A stretch of 64,000 nt of DNA. It comes from Prosopocoilus inquinatus (taxonomy: Eukaryota; Arthropoda; Insecta; Coleoptera; Lucanidae). Below the pieces are notes generated by a model. The model made no database searches, had not been told where the DNA came from, and saw nothing but the letters and a program-made list of their open reading frames with translations. The stretch covers positions 3,906,001 through 3,970,000 of the forward strand of contig CM069871.1 in NCBI GenBank assembly GCA_036172665.1. The letters are read 5' to 3'. Of this stretch, positions 9,935-21,639 are shown piece after piece (position 1 is the stretch's first letter; every line of letters begins with the position of its first letter). Both the position numbers and the translations under genes were made by a program.

Positions 9935-12580
9935 CATCGGTGCCTTCGTAAACGCCGCTGGAATCTAGTATGTAGACGTAACCTTAACTTGATTATGCCC
10001 CACATTCAATATTCCCCTTACACCCGCATATCGCGTGACCGGCCTTAGCCATAGTATACGTCCTCGCCGTAAAGAAAAATGTGTTCCACGTCCCAGGGCG
10101 ACGTGGACACCGAATAGCACAGCACAAAACGTACCTCGAAGAAAGTCGGATCAGCGAATATTTGCAAACCAAACCTCGAATGCAGATTAAATAGCCAAAA
10201 CTTGGTTATGCCCCAAATTCAACATTCCCCTTACACCTACATATCGCGTGACCGGGCTCAGCTGTAGCACTCGCCGCAAACAAAAAAGTGTTCCACGTCC
10301 CAGGGCGACGTGGGCACCGAAAAGGGATGAACCCCTACATAGTAAGAAACGTGCCCGGAAGAACGTCATATCGATAACTATTTGCAAACCAAACCAGAAT
10401 AAGCAGAAGAAATTTTGCAAATTCATTAGATTCTATGTTTCAAAATTTCATAGATTTCCCTAGCCTTAAAGTAGGCATTTTATAAATCACTAAAGCGGGG
10501 CGAGTATAAAAAAAAACACATGTCACTTTATTTATTTTTTTAAATTAATTGTAGGAGTATTTAAGAAAAAAAATATTATTATCAAAAACATAAACATTGT
10601 AAACGGTGTATATAAAAACCAACAAAATTAAAAAATACAAAATAAATACAATTTTAAATATACATACAAACGGAAAAATTAAACTAATTGTAACTTCTAT
10701 CCATCTATTAAAGTAGCTCTCCCTGCTTACTTTACGGCATAAATTTTACTAGTTTTTTATTTTGGTTTTATGTTAAGTAATTTAAAAAAAATATACCGTT
10801 TCACGTTTGTAATATCTGCAATCTGCAGAACATGGTGGTTCTCTCAGCTCAATAATAAATGATAACAAATAAGTTATGCGTTAATAGAGACGGCAATAAA
10901 AACTTTATGTTTTCTTTTACCTTATATCTCTTATTTAAATAATATTTTATCTTCTGAAGAGTTTTGTTCAAATTTCCCTAGATTATGGCCAAAAATAGAA
11001 AAGTTTCCTTTTTGCCTTTAAGACCTCTGAATTCCCTAGATCTAGGGAAAATTCCCTAGACATGGCAACCCTGAACCAAACCTCGATAGCGGATTAAATA
11101 GCCATAACTTTGTCACGCCCCAAACTCACTTAACATTCCTCTTACACCCGCAAATCACGTGACCGGCCTTAGCGCTGCCTCTTTGCCTGAAACAAAAATG
11201 AGTTCCACGTCCCAGGGCGACGTGGACACCGAAAAAAAATCAATCCCTAGACAGCACGAAACGTGCCTGGAAGAAGCTCTTATCGACTGCTTGTAAACCA
11301 AACCTCGAACGCAAATTAAAGAGCCATAACTTTGTTACGCTCCAAATTTAACATCCCCCTCACACCCGCATACGCGACACCGGCCTTCGCCGCCACATGC
11401 GCTGCCACCCTAAGGCCCTCGCCAAAAACAAAAATGTGTTCCACGTCCCAGGGCGACGTGGACACCGAAAAGAAATCCATCCCTACACAGCACGAAACGT
11501 TCTTCGAAGAAGGTCTTATCGACGACTGCTTGTAAACCAAACCTCGAACGCAAATTAAATAGCCATAACTTTGTTACGCTCCAAATTTAAATTTTCCCTT
11601 ACACCCGCATACGCGACACCGGCCTTCGTCGTAGCATGCGCTGCCACCCTAAGGCCCTCGCCAAAAACAAAAATGTGTTCCACGTCCCAGGGCGGCGTGG
11701 ACACCGAAAAGAAATCAACCCCTACACAGCACGAAAAGTTCTTCGAAGAAGGTCTTATCGACGACTGCTTATAAACCAAACCTCGAACGCAAATTAAATA
11801 GCCATAACTTTGTTACGCTCCAAATTTAAATTTTCCCTTACACCCGCATACGCGACACCGGCCTTCGTCGTAGCATGCGCTGCCACCCTAAGGCCCTTGC
11901 CAAAAACAAAAATGTGTTCCACGTCCCAGGGCGGCGTGGACACCGAAAAGAAATCAACCCCTACACAGCACGAAAAGTTCTTCGAAGAAGGTCTTATCGA
12001 CGACTGCTTATAAACCAAACCTCGAACGCAAATTAAATAGCCATAACTTTGTTACGCTCCAAATTTAAATTTTCCCTTACACCCGCATACGCGACACCGG
12101 CCTTCGTCGTAGCATGCGCTGCCACCCTAAGGCCCTCGCCAAAAACAAAAATATGTTCCACGTCCCAGGGCGGCGTGGACACCGAAAAGAAATCAACCCC
12201 TACACAGCACGAAAAGTTCTTCGAAGAAGGTCTTATCGACGACTGCTTATAAACCAAACCTCGAACGCAAATTAAATAGCCATAACTTTGTTACGCTCCA
12301 AATTTAAATTTTCCCTTACACCCGCATACGCGACACCGGCCTTCGTCGTAGCATGCGCTGCCACCCTAAGGCCCTTGCCAAAAACAAAAATGTGTTCCAC
12401 GTCCCAGGGCGGCGTGGACACCGAAAAGAAATCAACCCCTAGACAGCACGAAACGTGCCTCGAAGAAGGCTATACCGACGACTCCTTGCAAACCAAACCT
12501 CGAACGCAAATTAAACTGCCATCACTTAGTTACACCCCAAAGTCAACATTACCTTTATTCCCGCATATCGCGTGACGAGC
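9935..12580. repeat. 239-bp satellite array, at least eight copies, interrupted once
   Basis: Copies are marked by GTTCCACGTCCCAGGGCG at about 10,085, 10,290, 11,204, 11,439, 11,678, 11,917, 12,156 and 12,395. The inner copies from about 11,540 to 12,470 are nearly identical with an exact 239-bp period; the outer copies are more diverged, as expected when unequal exchange homogenises the centre. Outer copies carry the dyad CCACGTC-CCAGGG-CGACGTGG; in the four homogenised copies one base change (GACGTGG to GGCGTGG) weakens it. Frames of 67 and 74 codons repeat with the array. Confidence 0.9.
10397..11073. mobile_element. AT-rich insertion inside the satellite
   Basis: The satellite phrase TTGCAAACCAAACC breaks at about 10,397 and resumes as CCAAACCTCGATAGC after 11,073. 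The right end reads CCCTAGACATGGCAACCCTG. Blocks of AATTCCCTAGA near 11,030-11,065 recur at 38,460-38,520. It is about 680 bp, non-coding and AT-rich, probably a non-autonomous transposon whose outer end motif is CAGGGTTGCCA. Confidence 0.55.
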
Positions 12581-14080
12581 TAGGAGACAAAATTAAACCC
12601 GGCACACCTTTGAAATTTGCCGATAAAGAAAGCCGACGCAGTTGTGTGTTATTAAAACGCAAATAAAACCCAATGAAACTCGAAACAGGAAATTCTTAAC
12701 GTTCGTAAATAACGGTGGTCTCTTTGCACAATATTTTTCGATAGTGAAAAAATAATAATTTGCGCGGCGGTTTACAATCCCTAGAATTATGATAGGAGGC
12801 ATTGGTGGAGGACAAATTTTTACAAATACATTAACTTGTGTGTAACATAACGTGACTTTAGGTGTAGAGCTTATCTTCATAGTGGTGGGTGTCATTTGAA
12901 CAATAACAAAGTCAAGAAAGTAATCAAAGGAGGATGGAAGGCCCGCACGGGACTGGTTTATCCATCAGGATCAGATGACTGATAGCAGAGGTTATCCCCC
13001 CATGTGTGTACGTACGCCCCCGTCTCATTAGGCGTACCGTGCGTCATTCGCACTCACCGTCGTCGTCGGTCGAACGAACCGCCATGTTCAAATTGCCCAC
13101 AGACAAGTCTCATTAAGGCCTTGTATGAATTACGTGTATCGCCGCCGCCGCCGCCGCCGCCGCCTTACCCCGTTACTTTATGCGCACCTCGCGTTATTAA
13201 TAGCGTTGGAAAGTAAATAGACTGCAATTTTCATGGTTTATTTCGTGTGAAAATCTCGGATACCCCCCCGAGAGATGCATTGCTTTCACGAAAGTGCAAT
13301 TCTTCTCGGAAACGGGAAACTAAATTAAATCAAACGACCGTAAATTGTATCTTTTGTTGATTCGAAATTGTGGCAGTAAATCATTCGTATTGCTTCTTAA
13401 TTTGAGAATTTAAATTCTGTTAACAGGTTCTTTTTTAATCATGGTTTTTTTTTTTATTAATAACTAACAACTTCATTCGATTCAATTTGAAAACGTCATC
13501 CAGCAACGATAGCGCGCGCACTAATAATTAGGGAAAAGCCTGAAGGTAATTCAGGTGAGTGAAATTGTTACTGCGTGTCTGTTCTTTCCCTATTGCGTTC
13601 CTCCTTCAGTTTTACTCTTTAGGAAATTATAATAGAAACTTACCGTTGGCTTGAATTTCTATTATTCTGTTTTGGTTACGGTTGCTCGCTAACATCTATT
13701 TCATTTGACAATCGAAAAACAAATGATAGTCGAACAAAAGAGAGACAATAGAACTTGTGAAACGTCGTCGCCATTTTTCATTTTGTTGCAGTTTAAAAAT
13801 TGCTTTAAGAAGTGTACAGATTTCTTCTTCCCTCCATCCCTATTTACCACCATAATTATTTTCAATGATTAAAAATTTTGGTCAGTTTAGAATTCCTATT
13901 CAAAAATTGTCAGTAATGAAATTATAAACTTTCCTTTAATTTAATAATAGTAATTCAGCCGTGCGAATTTCTTTGTTGCTGTCTTATATCTGAATATGTT
14001 TTCTTATTTAAAAATTTAGTATTTTTATTGGAACTACGGAAAGGAAAGACGTGTGACATCCGCACAAATCCTAACCAGCA
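12581..14080. other. No gene recognised; (CGC)n run at 13,142-13,164
   Basis: The stretch 12,940-13,200 is less AT-rich and has a 70-codon frame across a pure CGC microsatellite (polyproline in one frame). There is no other support for coding. The rest is AT-rich. Confidence 0.35.
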
Positions 14081-14084
14081 CGTA

Positions 14085-14320
14085 TGCACGAATTAAAAAT
14101 ATCGTGGCATCAGTAGGAACCAACCGCTTTTCAGATGACCAATCGCGTTAAAGGTCAAGAGCGAAACCGAATTAATCGTTTACTCGAAATATTAACTTGC
14201 AAAAAACTGTAATTCATTCATTCAAAACAGTTGAAATGCGCTTGCAAATGTTTACAAAAGATGAGGCAATCCTATCATCTAAAAATAGAATCTCCGAACG
14301 AGATTATCTATTTAAAACCA
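14085..14320 (-). repeat. Inverted copy of the 19-20 kb long repeat
   Basis: The reverse complement of this segment matches the 19,000-19,390 unit (AGGATTGCCTCATCTTTTG, GTTTGCAAGCG, TTACAGTTTTTTGCA and GGTTGGTTCCTACTGATGCC). Confidence 0.7.
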
Positions 14321-14559
14321 AAAAAGAGTGTCGATGCGAGACATCATTTTGAGACTCCTCTTGAAATTCTCCAAGACAAATAGGGACAGGACCTACGCGT
14401 CACAACCGATTATGCGACGGCGAAACATTCGCGGGCCAAAAGGCAATCGGCAGGGAAAAGTTCGGGACGAAAGATTGAGTATTCAGCCCTTCCAATTTAG
14501 CCTAACTGGAGGAAATAAAGAAAAAATATAGAACAAGGATCGTGTTAGCAACAGACAAA

Positions 14560-14965
14560 TAAAACTCACCTGGAGGAAATCTGTTCCACCAAGCTGACAC
14601 AAGCGCGTGTGAACACGGTTTGCGACATTCTGATATTTCCTGGATACTAATGATAAACTGGTCATGGTGTGCGATCCAAAAGAAAAATTAGTCATTTCGT
14701 TTTTCCCTGTCGAGAAAGAGACAAATCAAACTCACCTGGAGGCAGTCTGTTCCGCCAAGCTGACACAAGCGCGTGTGAACACGGTTTGCGACATTCTGAT
14801 ATTTCCTGGATACTAATGATAAACTGGTCATGGTGTGCGATCCAAAAGAAAAATTAGTCATTTCGTTTTTCCCTGTCGATAAAGAGACAAATCAAACTCA
14901 CCTGGAGGAAATCAATTCCGCCAAGCTGACACAAGCGCGTGTGAACACGGTTTTAATCGGAGCAA
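14560..14965. repeat. Tandem repeat, 156-166-bp unit, nearly three copies
   Basis: CTCACCTGGAGG begins at 14,575, 14,731 and 14,897. Each unit has CCAAGCTGACACAAGCGCGT, and the first two have the GCGACATTCTGATATTTCC block shared with 9.4 and 9.8 kb. Confidence 0.85.
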
Positions 14966-16077
14966 ACTTTCAAACTCGTCTTTAAGCCGTGACAATTCAT
15001 TTCAATCTCCCTGCTTTTGAACAGTAAAACGGTACACCAAACACGAACACAAGTAGTTCACTCGATTTCCAAATGATAAGTGAATCTATTGCCAGCACGG
15101 TTCTAAAAGAGAACCGGCAGAAAAAGGAGATCGAGAAGAGTAAGCCAATCCGGCGAAATGTGACATAAACTTGAGATTTGAGCAAATATCAAGGGTCACG
15201 GGCGCGCCCATGAAACGAACGAAATATGTCGCAATTCACTGAGAGCGGAATGCTAAAACTAAAAAATTTTGTCAATTAATCATCGTATGGTACACCTCGA
15301 AGTAACTTAAGTTGCCTACCTTTCCGAAAAATATAAATAATTTTCATCGATTATACTATTCAACATTTCGATTTTTTTTTTTAACTGATATTTCATCATT
15401 TCATCGTTTTGGAATACGGTTGCATCTGTACCTCATCAAATAAATCATTAATTTAACTTGTAAATAAATAGATTTGCGGGGGCTTTAGTTACGCGTCGTT
15501 ATTAGTGTGAGAGAGAGTATTTTTTTTTTCCTTTCTGTTTCCTTGTAATAGAATCAAATGAATTATTATCGTCGCTGACATTCTTGACATTTTTTTTTTG
15601 GCTTGTAAAGAGTAAATGGTTTCCATTCCAATAACAGTAAATCCTCGTAAATGATGCGGTCCGAAAAAAATTCGCCGAGCAATCGCCGGGTTTATTGTTA
15701 ATGTTTGCAAGTCAAATTAGTTTTTTAATTGTGATCTCGCAATGCGGGGGTGTAGGAACAGCTACACACCTGCATTGTCTATCAGGAACACGGGCTCGTA
15801 GGAGGAATACAAATAGCTCGGTCCCATCCCGTATTTCTTATTTGCGTGCGATGTTTCTTGCTTAGTCACTCCTCAATTTTTATCGGAGACACCTTTACTA
15901 TTGTTCTTCTATAAGTTTCAAATGTTGTTGGTACATACTTTAAGGCCCATAGACTTGCCGTATAGATTACATTCCTTTTACGAGGCTGTGTATGTGTGAG
16001 TGTGTTTCCATTCTTCTTCAAGAAGCAATTTCAATATTTATTACCCAACAAACAAATTGGCAAAACTGCAAAATTAG
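14966..16077. other. No gene recognised
   Basis: Intergenic DNA with a few poly(T) tracts. No protein or RNA homology noticed. Confidence 0.4.
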
Positions 16078-16137
16078 TATATTATTATAGAAAAATTTTG
16101 TGCAAATCGTTTTTGATTGCAGTGAGAACCTCGAGCA

Positions 16138-16186
16138 GCCTCTGGACAGCTGTTTCAGCCCTGCTTGGGGCTTCTTCAGCAGAAAC
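16138..16186 (-). ncRNA. Hammerhead ribozyme (minimal type I), copy 1
   Basis: Read on the minus strand: stem I GTTTCTG, core CTGAAGA, stem II AGCCC with loop CAAGCA and GGGCT, core GAAA, one-pair stem III C-AGCT-G, cleavage triplet GTC, then stem I partner CAGAGGC. All invariant core positions are present. Stem I has seven pairs, two of them G-U; stem II has five. A very short stem III is usual for hammerheads of Penelope-like elements. Identical in sequence to the other two copies in the 16 and 57 kb insertions. Confidence 0.75.
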
Positions 16187-16449
16187 GTAGCTCGACATTC
16201 CCACTGCAGACCAAAAACGACTTGCCCAATTTATTCGCAATTGCGATGTAAGAATGATGAACATATAAAATAGCGACATCTTACTATCGCTTTTTGACCT
16301 AACATTGCAGTAGGATAGACAAATTGAAGCGGGATTTGCTCCTAATGAGTCCCCCATGCAAGGCGGCCATGCTTGCTGTCAAAGCATAATGAAAGATTTT
16401 AGAAAAATTTTGTGCAAATCGTTTTTGATTGCAGTGAGAACCTCGAGCA

Positions 16450-16498
16450 GCCTCTGGACAGCTGTTTCAGCCCTGCTTGGGGCTTCTTCAGCAGAAAC
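16450..16498 (-). ncRNA. Hammerhead ribozyme, copy 2
   Basis: The same 49 bases as copy 1, including both strands of stem I, on the minus strand. Immediately 5' of it (in the ribozyme sense) the unit breaks and the inverted plus-strand unit begins. Confidence 0.75.
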
Positions 16499-16605
16499 GT
16501 AGCGATAGTAAGATGTCGCTATTTTATATGTTCATCATTCTTACATCGCAATTGCGAATAAATTGGGCAAGTCGTTTTTGGTCTGCAGTGGGAATGTCGA
16601 GCTAC

Positions 16606-16654
16606 GTTTCTGCTGAAGAAGCCCCAAGCAGGGCTGAAACAGCTGTCCAGAGGC
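16606..16654 (+). ncRNA. Hammerhead ribozyme, copy 3 (plus strand)
   Basis: Stem I 16,606-16,612, CTGAAGA 16,613-16,619, stem II 16,620-16,635, GAAA 16,636-16,639, short stem III 16,640-16,645, cleavage predicted after C16,647, and stem I partner 16,648-16,654. It faces copies 1 and 2, so a transcript through the whole insertion would form a long hairpin instead. Confidence 0.75.
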
Positions 16655-16857
16655 TGCTCGAGGTTCTCACTGCAATCAAAAACGATTTGCACAAAATTTT
16701 TCTAAAATCTTTCATTATGCTTTGACAGCAAGCATGGCCGCCTTGCATGGGGGACTCATTAGGAGCAAATCCCGCTTCAATTTGTCTATCCTACTGCAAT
16801 GTTAGGTCAAAAAGCGATAGTAAGATGTCGCTATTTTATATGTTTATATTATTATAG

Positions 16858-18190
16858 TAAATCTGAAACTTACTTTAAAAGTGGCTCGCACAATAAATAA
16901 CTTTAAAAAAAAAACCTCCCGGTATTGCAGCTTTTTATAGGTTTTATAATCGTTTTTAGGCTTCTGCGACATCGTTCCTGTTAGTGGCAATATTTTTATA
17001 TTTCCCTCTCGATGGAATGCAGCAGCCATTATTATAAGGCAGATTTAGAATAATCCAATTGTTATTATTTTAAAAAATTACATTTACAAATTGATGTACG
17101 TTACTTGAGCGGCTGCAGCTTTTTTGGCCTCCCGAGAAAAAAAAAAGAAAAAAATTGCCAAAGTATAATAAATAACCGCGTCCCAAACAAAATGTCAAAC
17201 ACACAAACCTAGGTCAACTAATTTCGAATGCACATAACGAACAAGAATCTATATATAGAGTATAATAGAAATCTCCAAGGTCGGCGGAACTTTCTGAAGA
17301 AGTTTTTAACTCGGTCACCGTCGACTGATGACACCCGCGAAGTAAAGTAACTAAGTACCTACTTATAAAAGTTAAATGGCAAGGACGTTTGAATACAACT
17401 ATTTACTTACTTATATTCCTGCAGAATTCCATTTTAATTTCAACCATCACCTCATAATAATAATAATAATAATAATAATGATACCGTTTGCGGTTATAAA
17501 ATTGAAACCTATACGTGGTAATTACGGAATTATATGAGAACGCCGAGGATAATAAATAATTGAAGGAGGAAGGACAAATTGCATAGCATACGATCAAAAA
17601 TATATATTTTTGTTATTACAAATAATATAAGTGCGCAGGAAAAACGCTGGAATAAAAATTATAGTGGAAGCCGACACCACCTCAAATTAAACCGATTCAT
17701 TTGACCACAGTTTTATTCAATCAGGCGAATTTGACTTCACTTTGTAAACGTTACCTCTATTTGATTTCACTCGAGACATGTCAATTTTAACAGCTTTATC
17801 GCAAACTAAACAATCCATTAAAATAACTTGCACTGCCTCCGGCACATTTGGAGTTTACTTACTTTTTTTATTGGATCAAAATTACGGCGTTCTACATAGA
17901 TACATCGAGATTGAAACATTGCGGTTTATTTATTTATTTTTTATTATAGGTATTTCATTGTTGATCATTAAGTAAGTTGTTGAAGTAAGTAATTAAGAAG
18001 TAGGTAAGAGTAAACTTTCTATTCAAAGATTGGTAGTTGTTGATTAATAAGGGCAGTCAGTAAAGAAAGAAAGCTTGAAGGAGCGGGTGGACTTGTGAAG
18101 TAGATGCGCTGTGTTACGGTGTGAAAATCGCTTTCGGGAGAAAACCCATTTTTTTTTTTATTAAACTAGTTAATATGTTTACTGAAAGAT
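16858..18190. other. No gene recognised; (AAT)n at about 17,455-17,480
   Basis: AT-rich DNA with one AAT microsatellite. Reading frames of up to 65 codons show no similarity to anything I know. Confidence 0.4.
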
Positions 18191-18194
18191 TAAT

Positions 18195-18385
18195 GAATTT
18201 ATAAAACAGCGACATCCTACTTTCGCTTTTTGACCTGACATTACAATAGGGTAGACAAATTGAAGCGGGTTTGCTACATAATAAGTTTAGCCCATGCTGA
18301 AGAAGCCCCAAATAGAGCTGAAACAGCTGTACAGAGGCTGCTCGAAGTTTTCACTGCAATCAAAAACGATTTGCAATTTGATTTC
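18195..18385. mobile_element. Decayed hammerhead-bearing element with inverted junction
   Basis: The left half is the minus-strand flank of the 16 kb element (TAGCGACATC-like block, then TTGAAGCGGG). It joins at about 18,297 to a plus-strand hammerhead region: CTGAAGA, AGCCC, loop, GAGCT, GAAAC, AGCTGTA, CAGAGGC. Stem II has a mismatch, stem I lacks its 5' partner, and the cleavage triplet is GTA. The ribozyme is probably inactive. Confidence 0.65.
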
Positions 18386-18985
18386 ACTCTTGACCTCTAA
18401 CGCGATTGGGGTTTCTTGACGTCATCGGAAATGCGGTTGATTTCTGCTGGTTCGTTGAAGCGGGGTGTTTGATTAATCGGGCTGGATGACGCCGCAAGGT
18501 TGCAGCGATGCCTCGGGGCTGCTAGGGTCTCTTGATCTCCTCTAGCAGAGAGGCGGCGGCAAGATCCATGGTGACGGTGTAGACCTTCTCGTAACGATGG
18601 TGTATACATTGTGTCTAGGGGCGACGCTGGCGACGTCCGTCGTCGGATGGAAAACGGCACGGCCTCTCGAAGCGAATCGTGTAAACCGATTAACCTCCAA
18701 GATTCGCCTCGGATTATTTATACCGGTTTTTTGCAAGCATACACAAAAATTGGTCGACGTGTCCTTGCTTAACTGGGTTCCGTTATAATTTTGAAATAAT
18801 AGCATGCGGGTTAAATTCCCAAACAGTTTATTAACGGATATTACGTGTTCGGTCTTCCTCTTAACGTTTGATAAAAGTATTTTAAAATCGTGATTTGAAT
18901 TAATTTCTTCTTACTCCCCTTTTCTCTTTCTCTGTTTAATTACACGTCTTCTTTGTTACAGTTTCAATAAAATACACACTTCTCC
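18385..18985. other. Repeat-derived, no gene recognised
   Basis: Begins with the ACGCGATTGGGGTTTCTTGA block, which is related to the 19-20.8 kb repeats, followed by GC-richer sequence (18,440-18,680) with open frames on both strands. No homology recognised. Confidence 0.4.
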
Positions 18986-20800
18986 GCGATTTTAAATAAA
19001 TAATGTCGTTCGGAGATTCTATTCTTAGATTATAGGATTACCTCATCTTTTGCAACACTCCTTTGTGATTATAAATAAATAAATAATATCGCTACGAGAT
19101 TCTGTTTTTAAATGATAGGATTGCCTCATCTTTTGTAAACGTTTGCAAGCGCACGTCGTCTGTTTCGTGAGGACCGATTGAAATTATTATTCCACGCGGG
19201 TCAGACAGTCATCAAATTTCCGCCGTCGTCCGTTTTTTTTTTTAATTGAACTAGCCAATGTGAATTACAGTTTTTTGCAGGTTAATGTTTCGACTGAGCG
19301 ATTAATTTGGTTTCACTCTTTACCTTTAACGAAAAAAAAAAACGTATCTTGACGTCATCTGGGGCGCGGTTGGTTCCTACTGATGCCACAATGTTTTCAA
19401 TTCGTATATGCTTGTGGTGGATAGAATTTGCTCGTATAGCTCAGAGGAGATGGTCATGGGCAGAAGTCGAGCTAACAGGTAGGCAAATCCGTTTCCCAAA
19501 AACTTTGTAATAAACAAAAATGAAGTTGATTCTTGTCCGATGAGAAATGTAAGCAGAAAGTTTTTTTTTTAATCTTGAACCGGACAGAATTATGAATGGA
19601 AATACACTCAACGTTCCGCTGTAGATTAATTAATTAATTTTGACAATAAAAGCTCACGTCTTTCACCTCGACCCGTCGTGTATGTACTTTCTGTGCATTC
19701 GTTTTAAAATACTCCGGGCATAAAATAGCGTAAAATTCTCGACACCTCGACACTCCTTTGTGGTTTTAAATAAATAATATCGTAACGAGATTCTATTTTT
19801 AATGACAAGATTGCCTCATCTTTTGAAAACGTTTGCAAGCGTATTTCGTCTGTTGTTTCGTGAGAGCAGATCGAAATTATTATTCCACGCGGTTTGATAG
19901 TCACAAAATTTCCGCCGCCGTCTATTTTTTTTTGTGTGTTGAACGTGTCTATGTGAATTACAGTTTTTTGCGAGTTAATCTTTCGACTGAACGATTAATT
20001 CGGTTTCACTCTTGATCTTTAATGAAAATGGGGTTTCTTAACGTCACCTGAAAAGCGGTTGGTTCCTACTGATGCCACGATGTTTTCAATTCGTATATGC
20101 TTGTGTTGGACATAATTTGCTCGTATAGCTAGCTCAGCGGAGATGGTCATGGGCAGAAGCCGAGCTAACAGGTAGGCAAATCCGTTTCCCAAAAACGTTG
20201 TAATATACAAAAATGAAGTTGATTCTTGTCCGATGAGAAATGTAAGCAGAAAGTTTTTTTTTTTAATCTTGAACCGGACAGAATTATGAATGGAAATACA
20301 CTCAACGTTCCGCTGTAGATTAATTAATTAATTTTGACAATAAAAGCTCACGTCTTTCACCACGACCTGTCGTGTATGTACTTTCTGTGCATTCGTTTTA
20401 AAATATTCCAGGCATAAAATAGCATAAAATTCTCGACGCGTCGACACTCCTTTGTGGTTTTAAATAAACAATATCGTTCGGAGATGGTATTAGAACTAGT
20501 CTAAGTGAATTACAGTTTTTTGCAAGTTAATGTTTCGACTTGAAGATTAATTAAGATTTCCCTCTTGACCTTTAACGCGATTGGATTTTCTTGACGTCAT
20601 GTGAAACGCGGATGGTTGTTACTAATGTCATGATGTTTTTTATTCGTGTATACGTGTTGGTTAGAATTTGTGCGGATGTGGCTAGCTCAGCGGAGATGGT
20701 CGTGGGCGAAAGGTAGACGAATCTGTTTCCGAAAAACATTGTAGCACACGTAATTTTGACCTTTCACCTCGACCCTTCGTACACTTTGTGTACGATTTGT
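18985..20800 (+). repeat. Long tandem repeats, about 690 and 550 bp spacing
   Basis: The phrase GGTTGGTTCCTACTGATGCC at 19,367 recurs at 20,057, and in degenerate form near 20,610. Each unit carries GATTGCCTCATCTTTTG, TTACAGTTTTTTGC, and the TTGATTCTTGTCCGATGAGA block. Reverse-oriented fragments are at 14,085-14,320 and 56,570-56,700. No coding recognised. The following stretch 20,800-21,600 is featureless. Confidence 0.8.
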
Positions 20801-21639
20801 CTAGAATTACATAAAAAAAGATGAGAAGGTGTAAAATATAATGGCCTATCAAGGGTACATAATAAATACATTTAGAAGACTATCATAATCAATTAGCGAG
20901 TGTTTAAGAAATTCCCGCTCTCGATTATATCGCGCTAAGGCGCTTGGAAATGCAAATTAATACTTTCGCAGAATATCAATGACCATAAACTGTAACGACA
21001 GGCCTGGTATGCCGTGCCGTCGAGAATCGCCAAGCCAACGGACGTCATAAAAACCGCTCGCGTTTATTTTCTTGCCGACTATACTCCGTATACATAGATT
21101 ATTAAAATTGTCAAATATCTGGTTACGCTCGGGCGAACAGTTTTATGTGGCTTCGCATAATTTCATGCTCCGGCGTAATGTACCTCTACAACTTTATAAT
21201 TAAATTGATTTAAAAATAAAAATGAAAAAAAAAACGAAATAAAATAACGACTGGTATAAATGTCTGGCGGGAATTAAAACTGCTTCTTTATGCCCGAGGA
21301 CGTAATCTTCGAAGGGGTAATACGGCAAACGGCCATTAATGAAAGTTCGAACTTGTTTGTATGTCAACTCGTGCAGTTTAACGACTCAACCACACTAGAA
21401 GAATTTCGAGGCGTTCTTGATCACTTAAAAAATATTTAACGATTAAGCGATAGTAATAACCTTGCTTCACGACGACATGACATTTTTTCAACTGAAAAAA
21501 GAAAACCTACACGTAACTAATTTTACATTTTCTTTAAATTATTAATTCGCATAAATTCACAAGGGCGAGGGGGGTGAGGAAGGGACAGAGCTTTACTAAA
21601 AAAAAAGCAACGATTATATCTTTTGTTTTAATCCTGTTT

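Larger units (their letters stand above)
16078..16857. mobile_element. Compound inverted insertion of a hammerhead-bearing, PLE-like element
   Basis: One insertion (16,091-16,844) is flanked by a 13-bp direct repeat TATATTATTATAG (16,078-16,090 and 16,845-16,857). Inside, two head-to-tail units on the minus strand (the second truncated next to the ribozyme) meet one plus-strand unit, so the right part is largely the reverse complement of the left. Variable-length target duplications, tandem and inverted partial copies and hammerhead ribozymes are known habits of Penelope-like elements. No reverse transcriptase is encoded, so the element is non-autonomous. Other copies: 57,737-58,047 and a decayed one at 18,195-18,385. 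A frame across the ribozyme is present but has no known family. Confidence 0.75.

Noticed and set aside
11316..12575. 67- and 74-codon frames repeated with every 239-bp unit
   Set aside because: The frames are conserved only because the copies are nearly identical. Older copies do not keep them, and both strands are equally open.
16085..16725. Protein with AEEAPSRAETAVQRLLEV
   Set aside because: This frame simply crosses the ribozyme in each orientation. Conservation is explained by the recent copies and the RNA structure.
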